Assembly: GCA_028280505.1 (NCBI GenBank)
Contig: JANQLO010000060.1
Location: 25,064-89,063, forward strand
Reading direction: 5' to 3'
DNA from: Chromatiales bacterium
GTDB taxonomy: Bacteria > Pseudomonadota > Gammaproteobacteria > Chromatiales > Chromatiaceae
Length of the DNA: 64,000 nt
The notes under the pieces are model-generated. The model was not told the DNA's origin, made no database searches, and was given only the letters and a program-made list of their open reading frames with translations. Of the stretch, positions 48,563 through 56,989 are shown one piece after another (position 1 is the first letter of the stretch; each line of letters begins with the position of its first letter). The position numbers and the translations under genes are program-made.

Positions 48563-48907
48563 ATGACAGAAAGGATGACGGATTCGGGGTTGAAGTACGA
48601 AGACCTCGTCGAAGGTGATGGAGAGCCTGCAACGGCGGGGCAAAAGGTTTCGGTGCATTACACCGGTTGGCTGACCGACGGCAGCAAATTCGATTCCAGT
48701 GTGGATCGCGATCAGCCGTTCGAGTTTTCGCTCGGTGCCGGCATGGTGATTCGCGGTTGGGATGAAGGTGTCGCCGGTATGAAAGTCGGCGGCAAGCGCA
48801 AGCTGACGATTCCTCCGCAACTGGGTTATGGCGCGCGAGGTGCCGGCGGCGTGATTCCGCCGAATGCGACCTTGGTGTTTGAAGTCGAATTGCTGGGTAT
48901 CATCTGA
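48563..48907 (+). CDS. FKBP-type peptidyl-prolyl cis-trans isomerase (cytoplasmic)
   Basis: 114 residues from the ATG at 48563, chosen because GGGAG lies about 6 bases upstream; in-frame ATGs at 48557 and 48527 are alternatives. It is a single FKBP domain: [37 protein letters not shown] and [24 protein letters not shown]. It has no signal peptide. It is a folding catalyst. It lies two bases before nadC, so probably in the same transcript. Confidence 0.93.
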   Translation: MTERMTDSGLKYEDLVEGDGEPATAGQKVSVHYTGWLTDGSKFDSSVDRDQPFEFSLGAGMVIRGWDEGVAGMKVGGKRKLTIPPQLGYGARGAGGVIPPNATLVFEVELLGII

Positions 48908-48909
48908 GC

Positions 48910-49743
48910 GTGATCGGACCGGATACCGAACAACGTATCGTCCAGATTCGCACCGCGCTGGCCGAGGATCTGGGCGGCGGCGATCTGACGGCAGCATTGG
49001 TGCCGCAGGATGCGGTCGTTCACGCCAAGGTGTTCGTTCGCGAGACCGCGGTGTTGTGCGGTTCGGCCTGGTTCGATGGTGTTTTTCAACAGCTCGACCC
49101 TTTGATCGAGATCGATTGGCAAGCCGGTGACGGCGATCGTCTGGCGGTCGATCAGGCAGTATGTACGATGCGTGGTCCGGCACGGCCGATTCTGTCGGGT
49201 GAACGTACGGCACTGAACTTTCTGCAAACGCTTTCGGGTACCGCGACCCGCGCGGCGGTCTATGTCGATGCGGTGGCCGGTACGGACGCAACCATCCTGG
49301 ATACGAGAAAGACCTTGCCCGGGCTTCGTCTCGCGCAGAAGTATGCCGTGCGTTGCGGTGGTGCGAGCAACCACCGTGTCGGGCTGTATGACGCGATACT
49401 GATCAAGGAAAACCACATCCGTGCCGCCGGCTCGATCGCAGCCGCATTGAAGGCCGCGGCCGGCGTTGGAGTGATGGTCGAGGTGGAGGTCGAAGACTTG
49501 GATCAGCTGACCGAAGCACTGACTGCCGGTGCACAACGCGTGCTGCTCGACAATTTCGATCTGGGTATGTTGCGCGCTGCGGTGACGCAAAATGCCGGAC
49601 GTGCGGCCCTGGAAGCGTCCGGCGGCGTAACGCTGACGACGGTGAGGGCAATCGCCGAAACCGGGGTCGATTTCATCTCGGTGGGTGAGTTGACCAAAGA
49701 TCTGCGGGCGACCGACTTCTCGATGCAGGTTGCCGTCGAGTGA
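48910..49743 (+). CDS. nadC: Nicotinate-nucleotide pyrophosphorylase (quinolinate phosphoribosyltransferase)
   Basis: 277 residues, start GTG at 48910. Motifs include AEDLGGGDLTAALVP, SGERTALNFLQTLSG, DTRKTLPGLRLAQKYAV, GGASNHRVGLYDAILIKENH and FISVGELTKD. It makes nicotinate mononucleotide from quinolinate in NAD synthesis. In many gammaproteobacteria nadC is next to ampD; here ampD is about 3.4 kb away. Confidence 0.95.
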   Translation: MIGPDTEQRIVQIRTALAEDLGGGDLTAALVPQDAVVHAKVFVRETAVLCGSAWFDGVFQQLDPLIEIDWQAGDGDRLAVDQAVCTMRGPARPILSGERTALNFLQTLSGTATRAAVYVDAVAGTDATILDTRKTLPGLRLAQKYAVRCGGASNHRVGLYDAILIKENHIRAAGSIAAALKAAAGVGVMVEVEVEDLDQLTEALTAGAQRVLLDNFDLGMLRAAVTQNAGRAALEASGGVTLTTVRAIAETGVDFISVGELTKDLRATDFSMQVAVE

Positions 49744-49755
49744 TGGTCGCGGTGA

Positions 49756-49983
49756 TCAGGCCTTGACGTCGAGTAACGAGCCCAGTGTCTTGTCGGCTGT
49801 CGCGAGCGTTTTGATGTTGGCCTTGGCAGCCTGTTCGTGTTGCTTCAGTTCGATCAGCGCGCGGGTCATATTGGTCTTGTCGCCCGGCTTGCCGGCGCGT
49901 GCAATTTCGGCGGCACTACGCGTCATCCCCTGCGTGCTACGCTGGATGCCCTGTAACGCCGTATTGCCCAATTTGTTGATCAC
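49756..49983 (-). CDS. 75-residue flagellar rod/hook-like mini protein
   Basis: 75 residues, start GTG at 49983. The N-terminus NTALQGIQRSTQGMTRSAAEIA resembles the amphipathic N-terminal helix of flagellar rod and hook proteins, with its '.AL.G......l...A.nIAna' pattern. The C-terminus LIELKQHEQAAKANIKTL then TADKTLGSLLDVKA matches the pattern of their C-terminal helix. The entire globular middle is missing. On the minus strand, 37 bases upstream, GTCGATAA (50020-50027) is a good sigma-28 -10 box, but its -35 is poor. It lies convergent to nadC. A structural role in flagella is inferred only from these ends. Confidence 0.65.
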   Translation of the reverse strand: MINKLGNTALQGIQRSTQGMTRSAAEIARAGKPGDKTNMTRALIELKQHEQAAKANIKTLATADKTLGSLLDVKA

Positions 49984-50138
49984 GTTGCCTGATTCGAAGG
50001 TATATGACTCTTGTCTGTATTATCGACGGCCGGAGCTGTCGATTAATAGCATCGGAGACAATCTGTGAAGTGGGTTCCGTGTTTCAGTCCGGCCGTTCCG
50101 AAACTGGGAGTCGGGTTCCCTAACTACGAGAAAACCTT

Positions 50139-50807
50139 ATGAATTTTTCCTCTTTTGGCTTGTTTGTGGCGGTCGTTGTCATTGCTGTGCCCGGTAGCGT
50201 TCTTGCCGTTGACAATGCACCGGTCAGCCTTTCTGAACGCTATAGCTATGCGATGGGTGTACGTTTGGGTCAGGCGTTGAAGTCTCAGGGCGTGCAAGAA
50301 ATCGATAGCGGCGCGCTGGCGGCTGCGATTGACGATGTGGTTGGCGGACGGCCTTTGCGTATGAACGAACAGGAGATGCTGGCGGTGGTCAGTGAGCAGC
50401 GCGCTGCCCGCGAGCAGGCCAATCTCGAGGCCGGACGCGCGTATCTCGCACAGTTCGCCCAACAGCCCGGCGTATTGGCGCTACCCGGTGGGATACATTA
50501 CCGTGTGCTCGCGACCGGTGACGGCGAAAGCCCCGGTGCCGATGATACTGTGCGCGTGCATTATCATGGCACTCGGGTCGATGGCGTGGTGTTCGACAGC
50601 TCGGTGGAACGCAATCAACCGGCCGAGTTTCCCCTGGGTGGCGTGATCCCGGGTTTCCGTGAGGCAATTTCGGCCATGCGGATCGGCGATCACTGGGAGG
50701 TCGTCATCCCAAGTGAACTGGCCTACGGTCAACGTGGCGCCGGCGCCGATATCGGTCCGAACGAGACGTTGACCTTCGAGATTCAGCTGCTCGCCATCGT
50801 GCGTTGA
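50139..50807 (+). CDS. Exported FKBP-type peptidyl-prolyl isomerase (Mip/FkpA-like)
   Basis: 222 residues. A signal peptide (LFVAVVVIAVPGSVLA/VDNA) is followed by a helical dimerisation domain (YSYAMGVRLGQALKSQG, AREQANLEAGRAYLAQFAQQPG). A C-terminal FKBP domain has VRVHYHGTRVDGVVFDSS, GVIPGFREAISAM and AYGQRGAGADIGPNETLTFEIQLL. It acts on outer-membrane and periplasmic proteins. No close operon partner is seen. Confidence 0.93.
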   Translation: MNFSSFGLFVAVVVIAVPGSVLAVDNAPVSLSERYSYAMGVRLGQALKSQGVQEIDSGALAAAIDDVVGGRPLRMNEQEMLAVVSEQRAAREQANLEAGRAYLAQFAQQPGVLALPGGIHYRVLATGDGESPGADDTVRVHYHGTRVDGVVFDSSVERNQPAEFPLGGVIPGFREAISAMRIGDHWEVVIPSELAYGQRGAGADIGPNETLTFEIQLLAIVR

Positions 50808-50819
50808 GTAAGTGTTATT

Positions 50820-50981
50820 CTCAGGCAGCCTTGCCGGGGGTAATAACGAACGGGTACCGGCGAACACGGATTGATCGACGTAACGGCGAAAGGTTGTACG
50901 CCGCAGATTCGGCTGTGTATGTAGACAGCCGCCGCGCAGCATGCCGAGCTTGTTTCCATTGCAACGTTCTAACGCAGGCTC
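50820..50981 (-). pseudogene. Remnant of an EgtB/formylglycine-generating-type protein C-terminus
   Basis: In one minus-strand frame, codons read CNGNKLGMLRGGCLHTQPNL then RRYVDQSVFAGTRSLL. This matches the end of ergothioneine-type sulfoxide synthases and related FGE-sulfatase proteins (NGK...LRGGS/C..T....R..fRnF......F.G.R). No start or upstream catalytic part is intact. The rest of the 604-base gap 50808-51411 carries broken minus-strand frames. One is protein-like (PLPMAIEPQALGALTGVHRLF) and shifts frame into VRHLFVQEPIPPAEIDDQLP before a stop. The whole gap looks like decayed coding DNA. Confidence 0.4.
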
Positions 50982-51411
50982 GTCGGGTGGCGCGTGATGC
51001 GAGCCGCTCGCCAACCGGGTAGTCGTTCGTCGCTTGCGCCGCGCTGCGCGCGGCGAGTACGGCAAGCAAGCGTTCGCAACTCGGCGCATGACGTTCCGCG
51101 AGGTGCCAAACAAGGCCGCTGTCGTCGAGAAGCCCGTGTTTCGGTAGTTGCCGGGGATTGGTCAATCAGGTGAGAGGTTGATCCGGCGACAGTGAAGCTC
51201 AGTTCAACAGATGTTCCCGCGGTGGGAGCTGATCGTCGATTTCTGCCGGTGGTATCGGTTCTTGAACAAACAAATGACGGACCCGGCCGGAAAAGTCGGT
51301 GGACGCCGGTGAGGGCGCCCAGGGCTTGCGGTTCGATGGCCATCGGCAGCGGCACGTTGGAAAGCGAGCGGATGCCGGCTTGCCCCCGCCGCTTGGCTAA
51401 CCCGCCGGTAG

Positions 51412-53436
51412 TCAGGTAACGAACTTGGCGGTGGCCGCGATCAAGTGCCCGGCGTGTTGCACCAACTGTTGGGTCGTCTGGTCGGAGTCGGCGGCGGTAT
51501 CGAAGGTTGACGTCGACGATTGATCGATCTGCACGATGCTTTGGTTGATCTCCTCGGTCGCCGTGTTTTGTTGTTTGGCCGCAGTCGCGATCTGGCTGCT
51601 CATGTCGGAGATTTGCGATATCGCGTCCGTAATGAGGTTCAAAGCGTTCGCCGCGTCGGCCGAATGCTCGACGCTGGCTGTGGCCTGTTGACGACCGTTC
51701 TCCATCACCTTGACGGCATTGCCGGTGCCCTGTTGCAGGCGTTCGATCATCTGTTGAATTTCCCGGGTCGATTGTTGAGTGCGCCCGGCCAGGGTACGCA
51801 CCTCGTCCGCGACCACGGCGAAGCCGCGACCCTGTTCGCCGGCACGCGCGGCCTCGATGGCTGCGTTCAACGCGAGCAAATTGGTTTGCTCGGCGATGCC
51901 GCGGATGACGTCGAGCACGCCGCCGATCTCGTCGCTGTCGTTTTCTACGCCGTTGATGACCGTGGACGCGTGTTCGACCTCTTTGGCAAGTTGTTCAATC
52001 GACGTGCGGCTTTGCGCCACGATGCTTTGACCTTCATCGATCTGGGCCTTGGCGTCATGCGTGGCCTGTGCGCTGTGCGCGGCGCTCTGTGCCACGTTGC
52101 CGACGGTCGCGGCCATCTGATTGACCGCGGTGGCCACCTGACTGACCTGCGTACGTTGATTGTCCATGCATTGACGGGTCTTCGCTCCCAACTCGCCCAT
52201 TTGGGTGGCGGCTTCGTTGACCGAGTTTGCCGCCTGCTTGACGTCGTTGATCAGTCTGCCGAAATTCTCGGCCATGGTGTTGATCGCGGTTTCGACCTCT
52301 TGCAGTTCGTCATGTACCCCGAGATCGATGCGGGTATCGAGCCGGCCCTCGGACAAGGAGCGGGTGCCTTCTCCGAGGAGGGTGACAGTGCGCTTGATGA
52401 CACGGTGGAAGGCGGCGACGAAGTAGGCGACCAGTATCAACGAGACACCGATCACAAGCGTTACGGTCAGGCTGTGTCGTTGTGCGGCTGCCGCACGTTG
52501 GGCCAGACGGTCGTCGATCGTGGTGCTCAGCGTATCGTATAGGGCAAAGGTTGCGCTGATCGCGCCGGTGCCGTCGTTGAACACCTTGTTTGAGTCGACC
52601 GTAATCTGTTCGGAGTCGATCATTTGGTTTTTCACCAGTTTGATGAAACCGTCGATTTTGGTTTGGGCAGCGTCCAGTTCTTGCTGCAGCTGCGCTGCGA
52701 ATGCCGGTGCCGTCGATTTGACCTCTCTTGTCACCCGGTCGAGGTATTGCTGCGCATTGGCGATCAGGTTTACGTTGATCGACAGCTTGGTGAACAGTTC
52801 GGGGGTGAAGGTGCCCGCAGCCGCGATGCCCGATCCCAGGCCCCGCGTCTGGCCGAGGTATTCGGTGATCTCGGGAATTGCCTCGATCAGCGCACGTACC
52901 GCGTAAGAGGTCGCGGTGTCGTCATCCAGGTTGAGACCCGAACGGTCGGCCGTATGCGTCATGAGGATGTTGAGATCGCCGATCAGCGTGGTGTGTCGGG
53001 CAAAGGATTCCGGCGCCGTCAGCTTGGGATTGCGTTGGCGCAGCGATTGCCACTGATCGTGCAGACGTTTCAGTTCACCGCTGGTAGAGAGGTCGTACGT
53101 GAGTGCGCGGTCGAGTTCGGCCAGCGCATTGAAGCGTCGTTCGACTTCGTCGGCGACCTGGTCGAGCTTGCCTCGCACGTCGGTATTGCCTTTCAGAAAG
53201 GCCTGGGATAGCCCTCGGTGTTGGGGTGCCATTTCGTATATGGCACGGATGCCGTTGATGAATTTGATACCTTCACGCTCGATTTGCAGGGACTCTGCCC
53301 GGGCGTAGCTCTGGCTCAGTTGCAGGCTGCTGAGGTAAAGGATAGGGATCAGGAAGAAACCCACCATCAATAGCGTCTTGGTGGTGAAGTTGACGCGACT
53401 GACGGCCGCTTCCGCAGGGGAAAACAAGGTGCCCAT
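51412..53436 (-). CDS. Methyl-accepting chemotaxis protein with large helical periplasmic domain
   Basis: 674 residues. TM1 is about 19-38 and TM2 about 322-343. The periplasmic domain of about 280 residues is helical and contains [12 protein letters not shown] (71-82), reminiscent of nitrate/nitrite-sensing (NIT-type) helical domains, though this is a weak resemblance. HAMP follows, then MA with [38 protein letters not shown]. No CheR pentapeptide is present. It is a single gene with a sigma-28-like promoter 77 bases upstream of the ATG at 53436. The ligand is unknown. Confidence 0.92.
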   Translation of the reverse strand: MGTLFSPAEAAVSRVNFTTKTLLMVGFFLIPILYLSSLQLSQSYARAESLQIEREGIKFINGIRAIYEMAPQHRGLSQAFLKGNTDVRGKLDQVADEVERRFNALAELDRALTYDLSTSGELKRLHDQWQSLRQRNPKLTAPESFARHTTLIGDLNILMTHTADRSGLNLDDDTATSYAVRALIEAIPEITEYLGQTRGLGSGIAAAGTFTPELFTKLSINVNLIANAQQYLDRVTREVKSTAPAFAAQLQQELDAAQTKIDGFIKLVKNQMIDSEQITVDSNKVFNDGTGAISATFALYDTLSTTIDDRLAQRAAAAQRHSLTVTLVIGVSLILVAYFVAAFHRVIKRTVTLLGEGTRSLSEGRLDTRIDLGVHDELQEVETAINTMAENFGRLINDVKQAANSVNEAATQMGELGAKTRQCMDNQRTQVSQVATAVNQMAATVGNVAQSAAHSAQATHDAKAQIDEGQSIVAQSRTSIEQLAKEVEHASTVINGVENDSDEIGGVLDVIRGIAEQTNLLALNAAIEAARAGEQGRGFAVVADEVRTLAGRTQQSTREIQQMIERLQQGTGNAVKVMENGRQQATASVEHSADAANALNLITDAISQISDMSSQIATAAKQQNTATEEINQSIVQIDQSSTSTFDTAADSDQTTQQLVQHAGHLIAATAKFVT

Positions 53437-53513
53437 ATTGTCTCCTTGAGTATCTTATATCCGGATTTCGTCTCACGGGTCTCGGCACGCGTGAGGAAGA
53501 AATCGTCTCAAGG

Positions 53514-53540
53514 AATTCGGCCGTGTCGGGCGAAAGTTTA
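53514..53540 (-). promoter_or_regulatory. Candidate sigma-28 promoter of the chemoreceptor at 51412-53436
   Basis: On the minus strand: TAAACTTT (7 of 8 to consensus), 11 bases, GCCGAATT (5 of 8, keeping GCCGA). The -35-like box overlaps the stop codon region of the upstream glutaredoxin-like gene. Confidence 0.65.
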
Positions 53541-53930
53541 GGGTGTCGCTGTTTGCTTTTTGTCCAGGAATCGGTCCTTTAGGTACGCGATGATGTCGTT
53601 GGACTCGTATAGCCACCGGTCGTTGCCGTCGGTGCCGGGGATATATAGACAGGGCACTTGTAGGCGCCCGCCGTCATCGACCAGTTTTTGCCGCCAATGC
53701 GGGTCGTTTTGTGCATCCCGCAGCTCGATACTCAGACCGAAGCGGCGCAACGCCCGCCGTGTCTTGACGCAGAACGGACAGGCGACGAACTGGTAAAGCG
53801 CGAGTTCCCGCGTTTGTTCATCCAGCCGTGCTTGTTCCGCGGGGTCGCGCTGTGGCGGCTTTGGCGATGTAAGGAAATCCAGCAGCAGAATCAGCCGGCC
53901 AATGGGCCAGCGAATGGCACGCATGATCAT
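53538..53930 (-). CDS. Glutaredoxin-like protein
   Basis: 130 residues. A basic, hydrophobic N-terminal segment (RAIRWPIGRLILLLDFL) may associate with the membrane. The glutaredoxin fold follows, with YQFVACPFCVKTRRAL (CPFC active site), LQVPCLYIPG (cis-proline) and YESNDIIAYLKDRFL. It is a dithiol type. It overlaps bolA by 4 bases. BolA proteins form Fe-S-bridged complexes with monothiol glutaredoxins; this one is dithiol, so the partnership is suggestive only. Confidence 0.88.
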   Translation of the reverse strand: MIMRAIRWPIGRLILLLDFLTSPKPPQRDPAEQARLDEQTRELALYQFVACPFCVKTRRALRRFGLSIELRDAQNDPHWRQKLVDDGGRLQVPCLYIPGTDGNDRWLYESNDIIAYLKDRFLDKKQTATP

Positions 53931-54241
53931 GATTTGCCGCCGCCGAGACAGGGTGGAGACTCGGGCGCTTCACCGCCTTTCGCGAACCATTCTTCCGGAG
54001 TCATGGCGTGTAGCGCCAGCGCATGGACCTGGCCTTTGAGTTCGTCATCCAGAGAGTGGTTGACCGCGCGGTGTCGCTGAACCAATGGTTTGCCGGCGAA
54101 GATATCGCTGACCAGCACGACCCGGAAATGTGACTCCGAGCCGGGCGGCACATTGTGCATATGGCTTTCGTTGACCACTTCGATATGGAGTGGCGAGAAT
54201 TGGGCTTTAAGCTTGTCTTCGATGGTCTGTTGAATCTGCAT
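53927..54241 (-). CDS. bolA: BolA family protein
   Basis: 104 residues: IEDKLKAQFSPLHIEVVNES, then HMHNVPPGSESHFRVVLVS and RHRAVNHSLDDELKGQVHALAL, the class II KH-like BolA fold with the conserved histidine in RHR. It has roles in iron-sulfur assembly or transcriptional control with glutaredoxin partners. It is coupled with the following glutaredoxin gene by an ATGA overlap. Confidence 0.93.
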   Translation of the reverse strand: MQIQQTIEDKLKAQFSPLHIEVVNESHMHNVPPGSESHFRVVLVSDIFAGKPLVQRHRAVNHSLDDELKGQVHALALHAMTPEEWFAKGGEAPESPPCLGGGKS

Positions 54242-54333
54242 GGGTACCTCCCAGATCCTACCGAAATTGTCTTTGGCCGCTGTCGGAGATTAAACCTACA
54301 CAAGGCGAGGGAATGTGCGGCTTTCGCCAGTAC

Positions 54334-55293
54334 TCAAACGATCCCTTCCCAGAACTCCGAGTCGCGGGCGAGAAACTGGTCGAACGGGATATAGTGCGAG
54401 CCGTCACAGGAAAAATTCAGTCCGACCATGCCGTTGAAGATATTGATCGATCCGGCGCGCAGATAAATCGTTTCGTCGGCGAAACGCAAATGTTTGAAGG
54501 TATCGAAAATCGGTCTGATTTGATCTTTCGGTACGACTGCGTCGTCCGGATAGGGGGTATGTGGAAAGGCCAGACAGACGTCCGGATCGACCATATCGTC
54601 GAATTCGAGCAGTTGGTAACGAAAGGGATCTTTTCTCAGCCATAGGGTCGCCCGGCTGCTGGAGAAATGGATCTTGATGTGGAATACCCCGTTTTCGACC
54701 ACCAGTTCTTCGAGCACCGGCAGGATCATGTCGATACTGTCGTCCATGCGACTGGGGATGCGGTGCTGTTGGAAAACATGCCCCCGGATCGCCGGATCGC
54801 CCTTGATTTGGCGCCACCGCGAGGGCTCCGAGTACAAATCCTTGGTGATCGGTAGGCTCCGCAAGTCGAAATCCGCACCGATATAGCCAATGAAGGCGTC
54901 GTTTAGGTATACGCGCTGGATTGCGGTGACCGAAGGCCGGCCGACACGCAGGCTGATATAGGCCTCCGACAACGTCATGTCCTTGTTGTGGGGCAGGTTC
55001 TGCATGTAGGGACGCTGCGAACGGTCGCGGCCGAAGTCTTCTTCAATCAGTCCGTGAGTCGATGCGTTGGCGCTGATCTGCCGGGCCTGGCTATCGAGGG
55101 CGTACAGATAGGTGACATAGGGTACTTTGGGGATCGAATCCAACAAGAGATGGTCCAGTGCCGGTTTATCGTCCCAGGCTTTGGCGCAACGTTTTGCCGC
55201 ACGGCGCATCGGGTCGATCAGCATGTTGAACAGGGTGGCTCGCTGTCGCAGGATGCGTTGTTTGAGGGGTGAATCGTTGTCGTTGATGTCCAT
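54334..55293 (-). CDS. Stand-alone PDC/Cache-type sensor-domain protein
   Basis: 319 residues without signal peptide or membrane helix. The N-terminal half resembles Cache/PDC sensor folds as found outside the membrane in receptors and cyclases (VPYVTYLYALDSQARQISAN, RPYMQNL, AYISLRVGRPSVTAIQRVY, NDAFIGYIGADFDLRSLP). The C-terminal half (from about 180) is a second unrecognised module ending FSCDGSHYIPFDQFLARDS. A cytoplasmic Cache-like module with no output domain is uncommon. It may bind a metabolite and act through a partner. It lies between bolA and the DUF1820 gene, both on the same strand. Confidence 0.7.
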   Translation of the reverse strand: MDINDNDSPLKQRILRQRATLFNMLIDPMRRAAKRCAKAWDDKPALDHLLLDSIPKVPYVTYLYALDSQARQISANASTHGLIEEDFGRDRSQRPYMQNLPHNKDMTLSEAYISLRVGRPSVTAIQRVYLNDAFIGYIGADFDLRSLPITKDLYSEPSRWRQIKGDPAIRGHVFQQHRIPSRMDDSIDMILPVLEELVVENGVFHIKIHFSSSRATLWLRKDPFRYQLLEFDDMVDPDVCLAFPHTPYPDDAVVPKDQIRPIFDTFKHLRFADETIYLRAGSINIFNGMVGLNFSCDGSHYIPFDQFLARDSEFWEGIV

Positions 55294-55327
55294 TGGGGTG
55301 TTTTAATCCGATGTAGCGTCAACGATG

Positions 55328-55651
55328 TCAGGACTTGCCGCTGTCTGAGGGCGGCAGCGGAAACGGATGAATATTGCTGATCGACCCGTCGATATCGAGG
55401 ATCTTGTTCTGACCACGTTTTTCGACCTCTTCGATCCGGATGATGGCATGCATCGGTAACATTAGACGTTGCACACCGGAAAACTCGGACTTGAGTCGCT
55501 CTTCGGCCGGATCGATCACGACCGAGGTATGTTCACCAAACAACAGATCGCGTACCTCGATAAAACCGTATAACTCGGCCTGCGTTATCTGTTGTGCATG
55601 CAATTGATAAACCTTGCCACTGTTGTGAAACGAGACTCTGTAAATTCGCAT
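55328..55651 (-). CDS. DUF1820 family protein
   Basis: 107 residues from the ATG at 55651 (MRIYRVSFHNSGKVYQLHA), the family N-terminus; upstream in-frame codons are not homologous. The body QAELYGFIEVRDLLFG, VVIDPAEERLKSEF and LPMHAIIRIEEVEKRG matches this small gammaproteobacterial family. It has no known activity. It is transcribed with the PDC protein gene, 34 bases apart. Confidence 0.88.
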   Translation of the reverse strand: MRIYRVSFHNSGKVYQLHAQQITQAELYGFIEVRDLLFGEHTSVVIDPAEERLKSEFSGVQRLMLPMHAIIRIEEVEKRGQNKILDIDGSISNIHPFPLPPSDSGKS

Positions 55652-55778
55652 ATTGCTTATACACCTGACCGGAAGAGGCCATTTTATCCGATTGTGGCTT
55701 CGGTAATGACGAGACTCGACAGAATGTTGGATGCGGTATGATCTTTCGGTGAACACTACGATTTAAGGGGTTGTTTTC

Positions 55779-56213
55779 ATGGGCCTGTTCAAGCGACTGG
55801 AATCTTTCGCCAACGGCGATTCGATGCCGCTCAACGAGGTCATTGCGGCGTTGCCGTGGAATGCCGACGGTCTGCTGCCGGCGATTGCGCAGCAATTCGA
55901 CACCGGTGAGGTATTGATGCTGGCCTGGATGAACGGCGCCGCTTTGGACGAAACACTGGCGACCGGCCGGGTGTGCTACTGGTCGCGCTCCCGCCAGGCC
56001 TTGTGGCGTAAAGGCGAGTCTTCCGGGCAGGTACAGATGCTCAAAGAGGCACGACTGGACTGTGACGGCGATACCCTGCTACTGCGTGTCGACCAGACGG
56101 GGCCGGCCTGCCATACCGGCCGGCGGGATTGTTTCTACAACCGGATCGACGGTGATCGCGTAGTGGTCGATCAGACGCCTTTGATCGACCCTGCCGAGTT
56201 GTATCGCAAGTGA
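55779..56213 (+). CDS. hisI: Phosphoribosyl-AMP cyclohydrolase
   Basis: 144 residues. Motifs are QQFDTGEVLMLAWMNGAAL, GRVCYWSRSRQALWRKGESSG, LDCDGDTLLLRVDQ and GPACHTGRRDCFY with the zinc cysteines. It performs the third step of histidine synthesis. It is the separate enzyme, not fused to HisE. It starts an operon-like run hisI-gloB-pyrC; the gloB start overlaps its stop by 4 bases. Confidence 0.95.
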   Translation: MGLFKRLESFANGDSMPLNEVIAALPWNADGLLPAIAQQFDTGEVLMLAWMNGAALDETLATGRVCYWSRSRQALWRKGESSGQVQMLKEARLDCDGDTLLLRVDQTGPACHTGRRDCFYNRIDGDRVVVDQTPLIDPAELYRK

Positions 56214-56989
56214 TCGATATCAGTCCCATCCCGGCGTTCGACGACAACTATATCTGGTTGTTGCGGCGGGCCGGGCACGCGGCTTGCGCCGTGGTCGACC
56301 CGGGTGATGAAGATCCGGTGCTGGAACGTCTGCATGACGAGGGTTTACGACTCGATGCGATCTTGGTCACGCATAAACATGGCGATCATGTTGGCGGCAT
56401 TGCGGGCCTCAAGGCCGTGTGGCCGGAGGCCAAGGTTTATGGGCCGGTGAACGAGCCGATCCGCGCGATCGAAGTTCGATTACGCGAGGGCGACCGGGTT
56501 GATTTGCCGTCGCTTGATTTGAGTTTTGAGGTGTTCGATGTGCCTGGGCATACCGAGGGACATATCGCCTATTACGGACGGGATGTATTGTTCTGCGGTG
56601 ACACGCTATTCGCCGGCGGTTGTGGACGGGTATTCAGCGGGACATTCGAACAACTCAGTGATTCACTCATTCGCATCGCAGAACTGCCGCCGGATACCCG
56701 GGTTTATTGTGCACACGAGTACACCCTGGCGAATCTCGGTTTTGCTATCTGGGTCGAACCCGATAGTCCCGCGCTGGCAGCGCGCCGGCAGCGCGATGAG
56801 GCCGTGCGCGAACACGGCCGACCGACCGTACCTTCGTTGCTCGGCGACGAGCTGGCGACCAACCCCTTCATGCGTACCGATCAGGCCGATGTCGTGGCGG
56901 CCGCGAGCCGTTGGGCCGGTCAGGCCCTGGCTGATCGGGCCGCCGTGTTTCGTGCGCTACGGACGTGGAAAGATAAGGACTACGACTGA
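56210..56989 (+). CDS. gloB: Hydroxyacylglutathione hydrolase (glyoxalase II)
   Basis: 259 residues, start GTG at 56210 overlapping hisI. The metal motif THKHGDHVGG, the histidine in VPGHTEGHI, GDTLFAGGCGRVFSGT and CAHEYTLANLGFA are typical. It splits S-lactoylglutathione in methylglyoxal detoxification. It is followed directly by pyrC, sharing one base. Confidence 0.94.
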   Translation: MIDISPIPAFDDNYIWLLRRAGHAACAVVDPGDEDPVLERLHDEGLRLDAILVTHKHGDHVGGIAGLKAVWPEAKVYGPVNEPIRAIEVRLREGDRVDLPSLDLSFEVFDVPGHTEGHIAYYGRDVLFCGDTLFAGGCGRVFSGTFEQLSDSLIRIAELPPDTRVYCAHEYTLANLGFAIWVEPDSPALAARRQRDEAVREHGRPTVPSLLGDELATNPFMRTDQADVVAAASRWAGQALADRAAVFRALRTWKDKDYD

